Source of the DNA: Litsea cubeba
Taxonomy: Eukaryota; Streptophyta; Magnoliopsida; Laurales; Lauraceae
Direction of reading: 5' to 3'
Assembly: GCA_012931725.1 (NCBI GenBank)
Contig: CM022953.1
Coordinates: 57,792,574-57,856,573, forward strand
Length of the DNA stretch: 64,000 nucleotides
The notes under the pieces are model-generated. The model was not told the origin of the DNA. It saw only the letters and a list, made by a program, of their open reading frames with translations, and searched no databases. Positions 1 through 12,086 of this stretch are shown piece after piece. The position numbers and the translations under genes are program-made. The first letter of the stretch is position 1. Each line of letters begins with the position of its first letter.

Positions 1-367
1 ACCATACCCGAGCCTGACCTAAATTGTAAATTCTGCACTTGAATACAATTTTGATTCAGTCGAGTGGACTCGGGCTAGGTTAATTACCAAGAACTCAATC
101 TATAATCATTTGATATTATAGTTTACCAGCGCGAACTTTAAAGTGTATAAAGATATTTTTATACAAGTTGGGTACCTTGGGTCAGTTTTGGACATGTGGG
201 GTCCAAAACTAGTGCAACATGAATTACTTTTCGGTTCAATATTCAGGGCCAAGATAAACTAATATTTCACGTTTCCTTGGTTGGGTATTGCAGGTTTGGG
301 TTTTGTGTGTGAATGCTGCTGCCCGGCAATAGACTCCATTTACCCAACAACTAGAAGGATCTAACAT
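1..367. other. left flank, no gene seen
   Basis: AT-rich sequence with no coding signal that I can support. Its right part (from 325) is the first copy of a 58-bp direct duplication that runs across the border of the following hAT-like element. Nothing else recognised. Confidence 0.6.
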
Positions 368-440
368 AGGCCTGTCAATTTTGGCAATAGACCCCATTAC
401 CCAACAACTAGAAGGATCTAACTTAGGCCTGTCAATTTGG
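325..440. repeat. 58-bp tandem duplication at hAT border
   Basis: Two direct copies start at 325 and 383 (GGCAATAGAC...), period 58 bp. Each contains flank sequence, the string TCTAACAT or TCTAACTT, and the start of the element (AGGCCTGTCAA). The second copy carries small changes. The duplication must have included the element border, so it arose at or after insertion of the element. Confidence 0.8.
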
Positions 441-1521
441 CCCCGAGAGAAGGGGGCCCGGCCCTCAAAAGCCCTTAAATTGAGGGCTTTTGTTTCTAAT
501 GAAAAGCCCTAGGGCCGGGATTGGACAATCTTATGCAAGTCCTGAGATTTGAGGGCAGGGCTTGAGTACTGGCACTGGCCCTGGCCCTCCTACTTTTATT
601 TATTTTATAATATATTTATATATGTGTGTGTAAATATACACTAAAATGCCCTTATCACAGTCCCTTAGTAGTATTAGGGGATATGAAGGCAGTTTGATAC
701 CCACCTACCCATTACAAAATGTCCTAAAAATCTACACATACATACATACATACTTGGTTCATTTCATCTACATTTAATTATTTAAGTTATATATTAAGCA
801 ATAAGTATTGCACGATTGCTTCTAATCTCTTTCTTTTAGTTTTATTGCTTCTTATTTAGGCCTTTTAAATTATTTATATAAATCCTTATTAGTGCAAAAG
901 GGGGTGTACTCCTTCCTATTAATAATGATACACTCTTTCCTGCACAGAGTTGCATGGGATGTTAACTAACTCATAGAGATAGTTTGTATGTGCATGGAAC
1001 TTTAAGGATATGGGGTGATTCAAATATTATTTAGATAATTATAATTTTCAATTCTTAAAAGTCTAAACTAATATTATTTCTTAACTGTATTTATTCTTGT
1101 GACCGAAATCCAAGAACGCGTAATAGTCAGATCTGTGTTTAATTAAAAATAATGTCAATTGATAAAAGGCATGTGAGTGTAAATGGTTTAAAACTTTCAA
1201 AGACAAGACACTGCTGTAATGATTTCATGCATGGAAACTCATATGGAAGCTGTGAAATAGATTATACTCTTTAAACCATTTTCCTATGAATAAAAAATAA
1301 AATCATATGTCTAGAACCCAAGTCACCAAAGCATGTATGACTTTATGTGACAAAAGAAAGTCTTTAGAGACAACTTATATTCTCCCGATGTTTTCTTAAT
1401 AGTTCATTTGCATTTAACATTAAACAAGATAGCGATGTTTTCTTAACGGCTCCTTTGCAGTTGAGGTTAGACATGATAGCACTCGATCACACTCAGATTT
1501 TGGTAACAATCTTAAAAAAGT

Positions 1522-1566
<45 letters not shown>

Positions 1567-1727
1567 AGGCCCTGAGCCTTGCCCTCGCCCTCGAGGGTAG
1601 GGTAATGGCCTAGATAGTGCAAGCCCTCCGAGGGCTTTGGCCTGCTCAGGACCGGCCCAACATATTTATATTGAGGGTAGGGCTAAGACAATCTCAGGCC
1701 CGTCCCAGCCCGACCCTTTGACAACTC
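368..1727. mobile_element. hAT-like non-autonomous element (hAT-a)
   Basis: An 8-bp direct repeat TCTAACAT lies at 360-367 and 1728-1735, the size expected of hAT insertions. The ends are imperfect inverted repeats sharing a GTCAA core (AGGCCTGTCAA at the left; TTTGACAACTC at the right). Inside each end are G/C-rich foldback-prone tracts built on GGGCCCGGCCCTC and its relatives. There is no transposase reading frame; the interior is AT-rich with a 42-base T run at 1524-1565. Because the left border is duplicated, the true start may be 425 rather than 368. Family assignment is from the duplication size and ends only. Confidence 0.6.
1524..1565. repeat. 42-base poly-T run
   Basis: Uninterrupted T homopolymer inside hAT-a. 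The length may be unreliable in the assembly. Confidence 0.9.
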
Positions 1728-1735
1728 TCTAACAT

Positions 1736-1996
1736 ATCAAAAATAGTACAAAACTGGCATAACAAATAGGATCTGTCTCAAGCCTACGTGAGTTTTCACT
1801 ATGAAGGGTGCCTTAGTTTTATATGTAGATGTTTAATATGATGGGACACAATGTGTATTGGACATTCTTTCATCTCAGCAGTTAGAAATTTGGATCTGAT
1901 TGTTTTCCTCTATATTTGGATATTGCTCCAGGCTCCATCCATGCCATTAAGGAAAGAGCGTAGACGGAAGATGATAGATCTCAAGAAGAGCAACAT
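1736..1996. other. spacer between two hAT-like elements
   Basis: No gene recognised. It contains a 16-bp string CTCCATCCATGCCATT near 1934 that recurs near 22143, just outside the other end of the next element. The last 8 bases (1989-1996, AGCAACAT) are the left target-site duplication of hAT-b. Confidence 0.5.
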
Positions 1997-2310
1997 GGAG
2001 GGGTGTTCACGGGTCGAAACTCGCGGGTTTCGGGTCAAACCCGACCCGACCCGAACATTTTCTTTGTGGGTTAAAACCCACCCGAACCCGACCCGTTTGC
2101 ATCACGGGTCAGTCGGGTCATGGGTCAAACGGGTCACGGGTCGGGTTCGGATCGTTTTTTTTTTTTCATGTAGAAGACCAAATTGTTTATGAAAATAACT
2201 TTCAGATAATTGTTAGAGAACTAAAAGTAATTGGATGTAAAAGTAAAAAGTGGTTGCGGTTGTTTGCTGGTTTTCTTTTGTACCATGGGTAAAGGTGTAT
2301 AAAAATATGT

Positions 2311-5236
2311 CACTACACCAAAATTGGAAATTAGAAACGCTCATTTGGAACGGCCAGGAGCCCTTTCAATTTAGCCAGGGTTTCAACCCGTTTCTGAGAT
2401 AAAAGCCGTTTCAGAGACACGGACGGTCTTCCCATTTCACAAAATTTGACGCCCGGTAAAAAACTAAAAAGTGTTCCTCTCGTTCGCGCCATTCCCCTTT
2501 TCCTTCATTGGCGCCATTTCATCCCTCCCTCCTTTTCTCATCTCTCTCTCTCTCTGGCGCCATTTCGTCCCTCCCTCCTTTTCTCATCTCTCTCTTTCTC
2601 TCACAGAAATATCTTCGATCGATCGATTGCAGAACGGGATCTTGAGGAGAGTCCGAGTTCTCTCACTCTCGCTCTCTCTGCTATCTCTATCTCTATCTCT
2701 TGCTCGCTCGATCTCAGTGGGCCCTCTTTCGCTCGATCTCTCTGCTCTCTCTCTCTCTCTCGATCTGCTTTCTCTCTCTCTCGCTCTCTCACTCTCTCTC
2801 TCTGCCCAAACATATCAGCGCTCGAAGGGTGTCTCCCTCTCTCTCGTCGCTGCCTCTGCTCGGATCCTCTCGCCGTGCTGCCTCTCTGCTCGGATCCTCT
2901 CGCCGTTGCTGCCTCTGCATCCAATATTGAAGTTACAAATCTCTTTCTAAGGTACTGTTGCTGCTGCTGATACAACTCTGTTTTTATTTTATTATTATTC
3001 TCCTCTTCTTCATCTGTTTGCACATGTGATGTGACTTTGCCTATGGTGGTACTTTGTGTTGTTGCTGCTGGTTAGGGTTTTTGATTTCTATGCCTTTTTA
3101 GTGGGAAATCTCCCAGATTGGAATATGCTGGACCTCTAATCCTCTTTGATGGGGACTGTTGGAATTGAAGCATTGCTTATCTGTTTGTGGGTTTTTAGTT
3201 TGTGGGGGGTTTTATGTAAAGGTTTATAGCTTAAATTTTTGTCTTTTTTATCTTGGTGCTGAAAGATAATCCAGTGAAGAAAAGAGCCTGATGATATGGG
3301 TTGTTAGGGTGTTTCAATTTGGGGGAACTTTTGATGGAATGGTCTTCATCTGGATTTATGCTTATGTGGATCTAGAATCTATATCATGAATTGGTGTCTT
3401 TAAATGGGTGTCCTTTTACATTCGAAAGTGTGAAAGTTTGTTACAGAAGATATTAACACATTTGGAAGAATGTGTCATTGCCTAATATCATTTTTTAGTT
3501 AATGGGGGTTGGATTGAATTCACCATTGACTGCTTTGGCGTGGCTCCCATTTGTATCTGACTTTCAAACTCGCTTTCTTTTTAACCCTGCATTTAACCGG
3601 CGGTTGCAAATTCACCCAATTCTTGCTGGGAGAAACAAAAACAAGCAGTCATGACTCATGATTCTTAGCAGACCAAAAAGGTGTATATATATGTGGGCAT
3701 GTGTATAATTGTTTCTAAAATAAGCATGATATGTGGGCATGTGGACATGTTTCATGTGCATTTTAGCTTACAACTTTGATATTGTTTTACGTATGAAATG
3801 TTAGAGCAATTCCAGTATTCATTGATTTTATTCATGACAATGTCATGAACAATACAATCAAACTTATGTTTTCGTTAAAGAGACAACTGACAAATTCGCT
3901 TTTTCTGTAGAGCTTGAAATATGTTCATTTGCATTGTTTTTTTTTTTTTCAAGGGATGTGATCAAGTACCGATGCTGTGACCTAATCCTTGTCCAGTTAA
4001 CTCTGGGCATTGACCCACCATGTTTACCTCTGGGTTGATTCAAGTGCTCACCAAATTAATGGATTATTGTCATTTAAATTGTCTTTTTGATTAACTTGGG
4101 TGGGCCAGCCAGCCCACTGCTGATTAATAGGATTTTCACTCCTAGGAGTAGGGGGACATGGATTGATGGCAATCTCATGACACATATAGTCCAAAGGCTC
4201 CATCGCTTGATATTAAGCTTTCTGGCAGTAACCTTTTGATTAGCACACTGATGTTGATGGGGTTTAAAAACATGATAGTTGCACAAAACTAAAGCTGGAG
4301 TGATGTGACACCATAGTGTCCATATTCTTTTGATTTTATTTGATACTTGCACAAGTGAGTTATTCTCATGAATTATTGACAGGAAAAGGTAAAACAACAT
4401 GAGCCCAATTCAACCTTGAGCTTGTTTTTTGCTGTTTCAATTGAGTTTGACAACATGGTCACATCGCTCTCTAGATGAAGACGATGGTGGAAAATGGGAC
4501 AAGAGAATATTGCTTCCAATGCTATGTTCTCTTGTAAAATATGTAGAAAGGACTTGTTTCAAAGTTTGAAGTACATATAAAAAAGAGCTGGGAAGATTCT
4601 CTTTTGCTGTTCATGATAATGTTGTATTGGGAAGACACACCAATGCTATATTGGGTGCATCTGTGACATTTGCTCTTGTTCAAAAACAATTGATAATGTC
4701 CTGGTTTAAATTTCAATTCAAATGAATTATTGAATCCTGTAAGAATTATGCAATTTAGGAGTTTAAGAAGCATCACTTCACTCATCAAGACTGTTCCATG
4801 GTTTCAGTGGGGCTTAAGAGATATCACATACATACCATGAACAGTTGGCAAACCATCTCTCTATGTATAAATGTAACTTATGTATTTGAGACTTCATATT
4901 CCTCATTCATATTCCAATTACTTCCTTACAATTAGGAAATAGATTACGAACATTTATGTTATGATAGTTTTATCTTTTGAATTATAGTATATGCATCAAT
5001 ATAAAAGCAAAGCCACTCCAAGCATTACCTGCTTTATTTCCACCTTGCACTAATCTTATATGAAGCATCCAAGTCAAACCCGCCGATGTGTTCTATAATT
5101 CTTTTTTTCTACATTAAACATTGTTTTTTATTCTAACTTAAATGATACCATCATTTATTTATGTGACATTTATTTGACTTATCTAAGGTTGCCTTTGCTA
5201 TATCCATTTAACTTATGTGAGGTAAGTTGTTGCAGA
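2311..5236 (+). promoter_or_regulatory. CACTA-1 5' subterminal repeats and leader
   Basis: Holds the terminal repeat, subterminal GGAACGG-type motifs, then a CT-rich stretch (2500-2930) with two GGCGCCATTTC-like boxes and a duplicated segment around TCGGATCCTCTCGCCGT (near 2859 and 2890). This resembles a plant 5' UTR or first non-coding exon, followed by AT-rich sequence up to the acceptor just before the transposase start. A splice acceptor TTGTTGCAG ends at 5235. CT-rich open frames here look like chance. No other gene seen in 2950-5236. Confidence 0.55.
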
Positions 5237-8200
5237 ATGTCGTCCTCGAGCAACAAAGCATGGATGAACAAACATAGGTTAAGTCCGGAGTATTTAGATG
5301 GAATTGTGCATTTCCTTGAGTTTACAAAGAAACATGGTGGTGGATTTAAGCATTTTCCTTGTCCATGTGCCAAATGTCGAAATGGGAGTGGAATGATCGC
5401 CCTTAATATGATTCATGAGCACTTGCTCATAAATGGTATTGATGAGTCATATACACATTGGATTCTACATGGAGAATGTGTTGCAACAACCAGTAAGAAA
5501 ACATCAATATCAAATCCTAATGAACAACCCAATAATATGTATCCTAGAACAGAAGAACTCGTTAATGATGCATTTGGAAGAATTGGTGAAAATGTTGATG
5601 CTCTCATGGATGATCTCATAAGGAACAAAGATATTCATGAAGGCTCCCAAGAGTTTCAAGGCGAAGACGAAGGAGAAGAAAGAAGATATAAATCTTTATT
5701 TGATGATGCAAGACAATCTTTGTATCCTTCTTGTCCTAGGGGACTCACAAAATTGTCAGCTACTGTTGAGTTATATAGTTTAAAGGCACAAAAAGGTTGG
5801 TCGGACAATAGTTTGAATGATCTCCTACAATTGGTGAAGAAGTGGCTTCCGATAGGAAACACGTTACCAGAAAGCACATATCAAGCTAAGAAGATGATCA
5901 ACTCGTTGGGAATGACCTACGATTCCATACATGCATGCCCAAATGATTGTATTCTTTATTGGAAAGAGTACAAAGACATGCAAAGTTGTCCAATATGTCA
6001 TACATCCAGATGGAGGTCAGATTACTTAGTGAGAAAAAAAAGTGTTAGAGTTCCATTGAAGGTTTTGAGGTATTTTCCATTGACACCAAGGCTACAGAGG
6101 CTTTACAGGTTAGATTTCAAAGTTAATGATAGATTCCATAGGTCATTCTATTTGCCTTTGATTCTTAATTTTAATAACTAATTATTATTTTTACATTGTT
6201 ATGTAGTGTGCCATGGATAGCAGAGCAAATGACTTGGCATGCTCAACCAAAAGGAATTGGTGGTGTTATGCGGCATCCATCTGATTCATCAAGTTGGGTG
6301 GTAGTAAATACCAAGTGGCCAAGTTTTTCTCAGGAACATCGAAATGTTCGTTTAGGCCTTGCGACCGATGGGTTCAACCCTTTCGGACATCTCAGTAGTG
6401 TCTATAGCTGTTGGCCTGTCATTATAGTGCCCTACAATCTCCCCCCCCCCCCCCCCCCCCCTCATTATGCATGAAAAGAGAATTTTCAATATTGACAGTA
6501 TTGATACCAGGCCCAAAAGGACCAAGTAAAGACATTGATCTTTACCTACAACCATTGGTTGACGAGTTGAAAGAGTTATGGCTTAATGGAGTGTCAACGT
6601 ATGATTCTCATTCGAAGACAATTTTTAATCTGAAAGCTATGTTGTTGTGGGGAATTCATGATTTTCCTGCATATGGGAGTTTATCAGGTTGTGTAACACA
6701 TGCACAGTTCGCTTGCCCTGTTTGCGCTGAAGGAACAGTTTCCGAACGTCTTAAGAGCGGAAAAAAAGTACTCTTATCAAAGTCATCGAAGATTCCTTCC
6801 TGTTAATCACATTTTTAGGAGTCAAAAGGCTGCTTTCAACAATAAAACAGAAGAAAGAAGAGCTCCTCGTCGATTGAGTGGTTCGGAGGTTGAAGACAAG
6901 GTGGCCGGTATTCAAATGGATATTGGAAAATCGAAAGGAAAGAAATGAAAAAGTTATGATGATGAATTGGCTGATAATATAACTGCCTGGTACAAGAGAT
7001 CGATTCTTTTCAACCTACCATACTGGAAGGTGGCTTTCTCAATTTTGTACTACATTCCATATTCTTCTATTTTAATAAATAGACAAGTAGAAATTTACCT
7101 TGTTTTAATGCTTTGACAGGATTTGCCAGTTCGTCACAACCTCGATGTGATGCATGTTGTGAAGAATGTTGGTGACCACCTTTTGTCAACAATCCTAGAT
7201 GTTAAAGATAAAACAAAGGATGGCACAAGTGCACGTGAGGATTTGAAAAGAATGAACATTAGGAAAGAACTATGGTTACAAGAATCAGATGGGAGAACTA
7301 TTAAACCGAAGGCACCATTTGTTCTAAGTCGTAAGGAAAAGGAATTATTCTGTCGTACTTTGCATGAATTGAAGGTTCCAACGGGTATAGTTCGAGATTT
7401 AAACATCTCGTGAACATGCAAACCCTTGAAATAAAGGGGCTCAAATCACACGATTATCATGTCATAATGCAACAGTTATTACCTGTTTTGTTACATCACG
7501 CATTCTCAGAGCATAAGCCATTGAAAGCTTCTATTCAAGAAATTTGTAACTTTTTTAATGTCTTGTGCTCAAAGACGATTAGTGCAGATAATATAATTGT
7601 TGTAAAACAACGACTAATCGTGGCAATGTGCGTTTTGGAGAAGTTCTTTCCACCATCATTTTTTGTTATTAGCGTTCACCTCATGGTGCATTTGGCTGAT
7701 GAAGCATTAGCTTGTGGTCCAATTAGATTTCGATGGATGTATCCGTTTGAACGGTAAAATTCCAACTTCAAAGTTGTCTTTGGTATAGTAGAGTATAGTG
7801 CTGATGTCTTTGCGTTTCTTAACAGGTTAATGAAAACTTATAAAGGATATGTAAAGAACATGGCACACCCTGAAGGGTGCATTGCAGAGCGCTACATTAT
7901 AGAAGAATCTATTTTGTATTGTATGGAGTACATGCCAGATGGTGATAGAGGTAGTCACAAGAGAACACATCAAAGGTTTTTGGACGATGACGATGAGTGT
8001 GATGAGGAGCCTTTGGATAAAGGCTGGAATGTTGACCTAACTAACATACAACATCAACAAGTACGTAGATGGGTTTTGGACTCCTATCGGGGAATTGCGG
8101 AATGGCATATGTGAGTTGAAATTTTTTCTAAATTAGCAAATAAGGTCTAGTAATTCGATAACACGTACACAATCATACAAAGTAATGTGTCTTTCATTGA

Positions 8201-9008
8201 TACAGGAAGTATAAGACATATTTAAGTACAACCACTCCTAAGGGTCCAAAAAAGAAGGGTGTTGTGTCTAATAAGAACATTGAGCGTGATTTTATCAGTT
8301 GGTTGCGACATGAGGTAATTAAGCCTTTGTTTATTTAATTCTAAATATTTGATGATAGACATGATTATAATTGCTGAGTACCCTTTAACCCTTTTTCTTA
8401 ATGTGCAGATGGAATATGTTAAGGGAGAGCCGATACTGAAACGACTAGTAGTTGGGCCAATGTTCAGGGCCAAATGTTATAACAAATACCGTGTCAATGG
8501 GCATGTATTCTCTCCAATTGATTACGAGACTAACAAATCAACACAAAATAGTGGGGTCTCAATAAAAGCGTTCACATTATACAGGGCAATCGTTAAAGAT
8601 AAAAATTATAAGGAAGTTGAGGCCACCTATTATGGAGTTGTGAAACAAATAATTGAGTTGGATTACATTGATTTTCGTCAAACAGTATTTTATTGTGATT
8701 GGTTCAAAGTAGAGGACAAGACTAATGGGTGCATTGTTGATCCCGATACAAATTTGACAATGGTGAACATGGAAAAATTGAAAGGAATAGATAAGGAAGG
8801 AGACGAGCCATTCATATTAGCATCTCAAGCAAGTCAAGTTTTTTACTCCAAAGATCAAACTAGACCTGGATGGGCTGTTGTTCTACTCTCCCCAAAGAGA
8901 TTGACAAAAGAGGCAGACGCACTTGAAGATCCGTGTCTCTTTTCTTCCATTGTTAGCGCAGCTGAAAATTTAGAAAATATTCTAAAAGAAATTAACTATG
9001 AATTGTAG
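5237..9008 (+). pseudogene. TNP2-type CACTA transposase, broken
   Basis: Product family: the TNP2 / Transposase_21 transposase that binds and cuts the ends of CACTA elements. ATG at 5237 follows a splice acceptor. Visible exons: 5237-6108 (transposase-associated domain, with a Cys-rich CPCAKCRN motif), 6207-7029 (core, with LATDGFNPFG at about 6360-6390, GPKGPSKDID near 6520, and HDFPAYG), 7120-7753 (RHNLDVMH and LKSHDYH motifs), 7826-8110, 8206-8314 and 8409-9008 (C-terminal DUF4216-like part). All introns are GT-AG. Breaks: a frameshift in a 21-C run (6441-6461) where the family has a short Pro-Pro-Trp stretch; a frameshift at an A7 run near 6762; an in-frame TGA at 6946-6948 (likely from CGA); and a frameshift near 7408. 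The first two shifts both lie in homopolymers, so assembly error must be considered for them. The stop and the fourth break make an active product unlikely. Confidence 0.9.
6441..6461. repeat. 21-base poly-C run in transposase exon
   Basis: Lies in the middle of the TNP2 core exon and shifts the reading frame from that of 6207 to that used after 6462. Possible replication-slippage expansion or a sequencing artefact. Confidence 0.9.
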
Positions 9009-9291
9009 CGCTGGACATGTATACTTTGATTTAACTATTTTTACAGTTGTAGAATTTTCAAGTAGTTGAATATGTGAAATATGCACTTTATGCTTACGCT
9101 TATGCTTATGATGCCTTGATGATGAATGTGCCTTGATTATGAAATATGCATTTAATGCGTATGCTTATGCTTATGCTTATGGTGCCTTGGAATGAATTTT
9201 CAAGTAGTTGAATATGTTGATTTTATTTAACGCATTCATGTGACTTGTTTGTGCTAAGTGTCATTATGTCCTTCGAGACACAGGTGTTATA
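9009..9291. other. spacer between the two CACTA-1 genes
   Basis: Non-coding, with an irregular CTTATG hexamer repeat (about 9085-9185) and a repeated GAATTTTCAAGTAGTTGAATATG segment, here split between 9053 and 9193. Probably the 3' UTR of the first gene and promoter of the second. Confidence 0.5.
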
Positions 9292-11044
9292 ATGGCTAAG
9301 CAAGGGACAAATTCTTTGAATGCAGGTTTGAAATAATTAATTTCATCACTATTCATACAGTTTCGTACTCAAGTTTTAAATGGTATTAATTTTATTTAAC
9401 ATTAATTTTTTGTTTCAGAATCTTCTATGCCGCCAAAAAAAATTGAAAAGGTGATTACCTTAAATGCTCATGGCCTACCTGTGGGCGATAATTCAGCCAG
9501 GTTGTCATCTAGATGTGGACATCTAGTTCGCACCATTGTCCCCATCTCATACAAGGATTGGCGTGCCGTGCCAAATGAGAAAAAAGATGAACTCTGGAAG
9601 CTCCTCCTAGTATGAAATTCTTAGCTTGAAGTGCTTTGAAATGGCTTGATATTATACTTGTTCTCTATTTAGTTGTTGAGCCTAAACAACCTCTTTTTTT
9701 TTTTTTTTAAAGGAAGATTTTGATGTTCCAAAATCATTCAATGACAAATGTTTTAGAAGCATGGCTGAAAGTATGAGGAAATATAAGACAAAATTGAGGA
9801 TGGAATACCTTGATCCCCACATAACTCATGAAGAAAAATTGAAAAATCGTCCTCCAAGTGTTAGGCCTGAAGATTGGGAGGCTTTTATCAAACATAATGA
9901 GGATCCAAAAACTATAGAACAACGTCAAAAAAATACAGAGATCAGGAAGAAATTGAAAATTTATCATACGAGTGGTAGGCATGGCCACGCGAGACTAGAG
10001 GAGAAGATGGTAAGTATTGGCATTTTTATGTTACATGAAAACATTCATTATTTTATTCCACAAAAGCTAATAATGTGTAGTTCTTGCAAATATAGAAGTG
10101 CCATAGAAATGAAGATGCCCCCCCAATTAGTAGGGCTGAAGTGTGGATCCAAGCACATAAAAGAAAGGATGGTTCTATCCCCATTGATGTGTCTTCACAC
10201 ATGGTGAGTTCATCATCTTACACTTAAGTCTATGGGATAGAAAAAAGCATACCAAGTTTACTTATGTAATGATTATTTAATTTGACAGGAAAGAGTATAG
10301 GACTTACTTTCCAGCCAAGAAGTTGATTCCCAAGACATCAGAAATGATCCTTTGACTAAAGTATTTGGCATTGATAAGAGGGGGCGTGTTCGGGGTGTTG
10401 GGAACATCGTATCAAGAACTCAGATTCTATCATCCTCGCCAGCTCTAGAAAAATTAGCCCTCAAGGATAAGGAAGTAACCGAGCAATCGTCAATGGTTAA
10501 AAATTTGGAGTCCCAAGTAGACTGCTTAAGGGTAGAACAAAAGGGCCTAATGGAAGAATTTAAGGGTCTGAAACAGTTGATTGAGGTATTAATGCTTTTA
10601 TGGATTTTTTTATTTATATAAGGTTTTATAATATTAGATATTTTCTACATTTATTTAATGAATAACACGTGCATTGGAATGTTATTGTAGCATAGCATGA
10701 CTTCAGGATCACAAGGAAATGCTACACCTCCACTTAAGAACAAAGAGTCAGTTGTGGTTTCCAACTCACTAAGGAATGATGAATCTCCATTGACATTGCG
10801 GCCATGCAAAATGATGTCTTGGCGTCAAGATGTGGTCGCTCTTGGAAGAGCTTATATCGAGAATGGGCCCCAACAGATTCACTCAAAATCTCTTCCAGCA
10901 GGTTACTATAAAGTTTCTGTTGACGTCATTGAAAAACCAGATGTCGAATTGCCTTATCCAGATGGATTTCATTCGACTTTAGGCGAGGTCGGGAATGGAT
11001 CTTTTGTAGCATGGCCTGAGGTTTTTACCATATTCACGGATTAG
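9292..11044 (+). pseudogene. Transposase_24 / Ptta-En-Spm second gene, one stop
   Basis: The companion gene of plant CACTA elements (the role held by TNPA in Spm: binding subterminal repeats; inferred). Six exons with GT-AG borders: 9292-9325, 9419-9609, 9713-10009, 10096-10203, 10289-10585 and 10691-11044. Family signs are a GTxxRxxVPISYKDWRAVP-type block in exon 2, a SVRPEDWEAFIKH block in exon 3, RAEVWIQAHKRKDGS in exon 4, a coiled-coil-like Glu/Lys-rich stretch near 10430-10580, and a C-terminal FVAWPE block. The frame is open throughout except for one TAG at 10298-10300, early in exon 5. It starts 0.3 kb downstream of the first gene on the same strand. A read-through or skipped exon 5 could still give protein, but the simplest call is pseudogene. 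Confidence 0.85.
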
Positions 11045-11838
11045 GCTGATCAAACATATCTCTTAGATCTTTTTGTAAATCCAGTTGATAACAAATTGAA
11101 TGTGTTGGAATAGGTTTGTCTTGGAAACTCATTTTGCTACTTTTGTTTTGGAACATTGAAAAGGTGAATGGATGTAGAGTTACACACAATTGGAATGGGC
11201 CCAACATGATACATGGCATGTTACTTATACTTGTCATCAGATTTATGATTTAGAGTTACTTATTCTTGTCTTCAGATTTATGGTTTACTTATACATGCCT
11301 ATTACTTATACTTGGAATGGGCACAACATGCTACTTTTCTGTTTTTCTTTAGTTTAAGCTTTTTGTTCCAGTAGCAAAAAAAAAAAAAAGAAAAAAAAAA
11401 ACAAAGAAAAATCAGAGAGAGTGAATGAAACAATAGTAGCATTGCAATTTTAATGGCGACGATGATAAGGACCTTAGACCATCCTGCAATTTACAGAACT
11501 ATCTCTGCCACTGCCACAGGTAAAAAACATGGCAACACCTTCTTTGTATATTAAGTTAAAGGCTCTGTTATTTTCTCTGACTCACATATTTTTATCCATC
11601 TTGCTCATATTCTATTCTTTTGCACTTTATGTTGTGGAGTGTGGAGTTTTGTGTAGGTTTGGTGCTATTTTCTGTGGTGCATTGTAGTGTGCAGTGCTTT
11701 GTGTGAAGTAGTTCTGAAGCCTCCCATTTTTGGTTCTGCTGTTCAATGCTGCGAAGTGCTTTGCGAGGTGGTGGTTTTCTGTGTTGTGTATTTATGGTGT
11801 AGTGGAAGTGCAGGGAAGTCGGTGTATTGGAGAGCCTG

Positions 11839-12086
11839 AAAGTGGATTTGAGTAGGGCTAAGAAAGGGAAGCCACCATTGAAAGATGCTGATGGGAAGAC
11901 AAAGAAGAACCTGGCAACTGAAGCGTAATAAAACTTTCACTGCTTCTGAGTTTTTCTTCATTGTTTGTGCTTGATCATTGCCTCCTTTATTAGTTTAATT
12001 ATCCACTATTCTACAGGTTAGAAAAGAAAATTGCTCAGACAAATGCAAAGATCGAGAAAATGGAGTTGGATATGAAGATCAAATAG
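11839..12086 (+). pseudogene. DNA topoisomerase I-like linker fragment (captured)
   Basis: Two exon-like blocks joined by a GT-AG intron: about 11839-11924 (ending ...KTKKNLATEA) and 12017-12083 (ALEKKIAQTNAKIEKME...), in continuous frame. The composition and order match what I recall of the linker just before the catalytic C-terminal piece of plant DNA topoisomerase IB, which relaxes supercoiled DNA. After KIK the expected Glu codon is a TAG at 12084-12086, followed by DLK. The Tyr-bearing C-terminal exons are not seen. With no search to confirm it, I hold this at moderate confidence. A fragment this short has no catalytic function. Confidence 0.55.

Noticed and set aside
2446..2970. Overlapping Ser/Leu-rich open frames on both strands
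   Set aside because: They arise from CT-repeat sequence in the CACTA-1 leader. All frames read the same dinucleotide repeats and none shows a domain.
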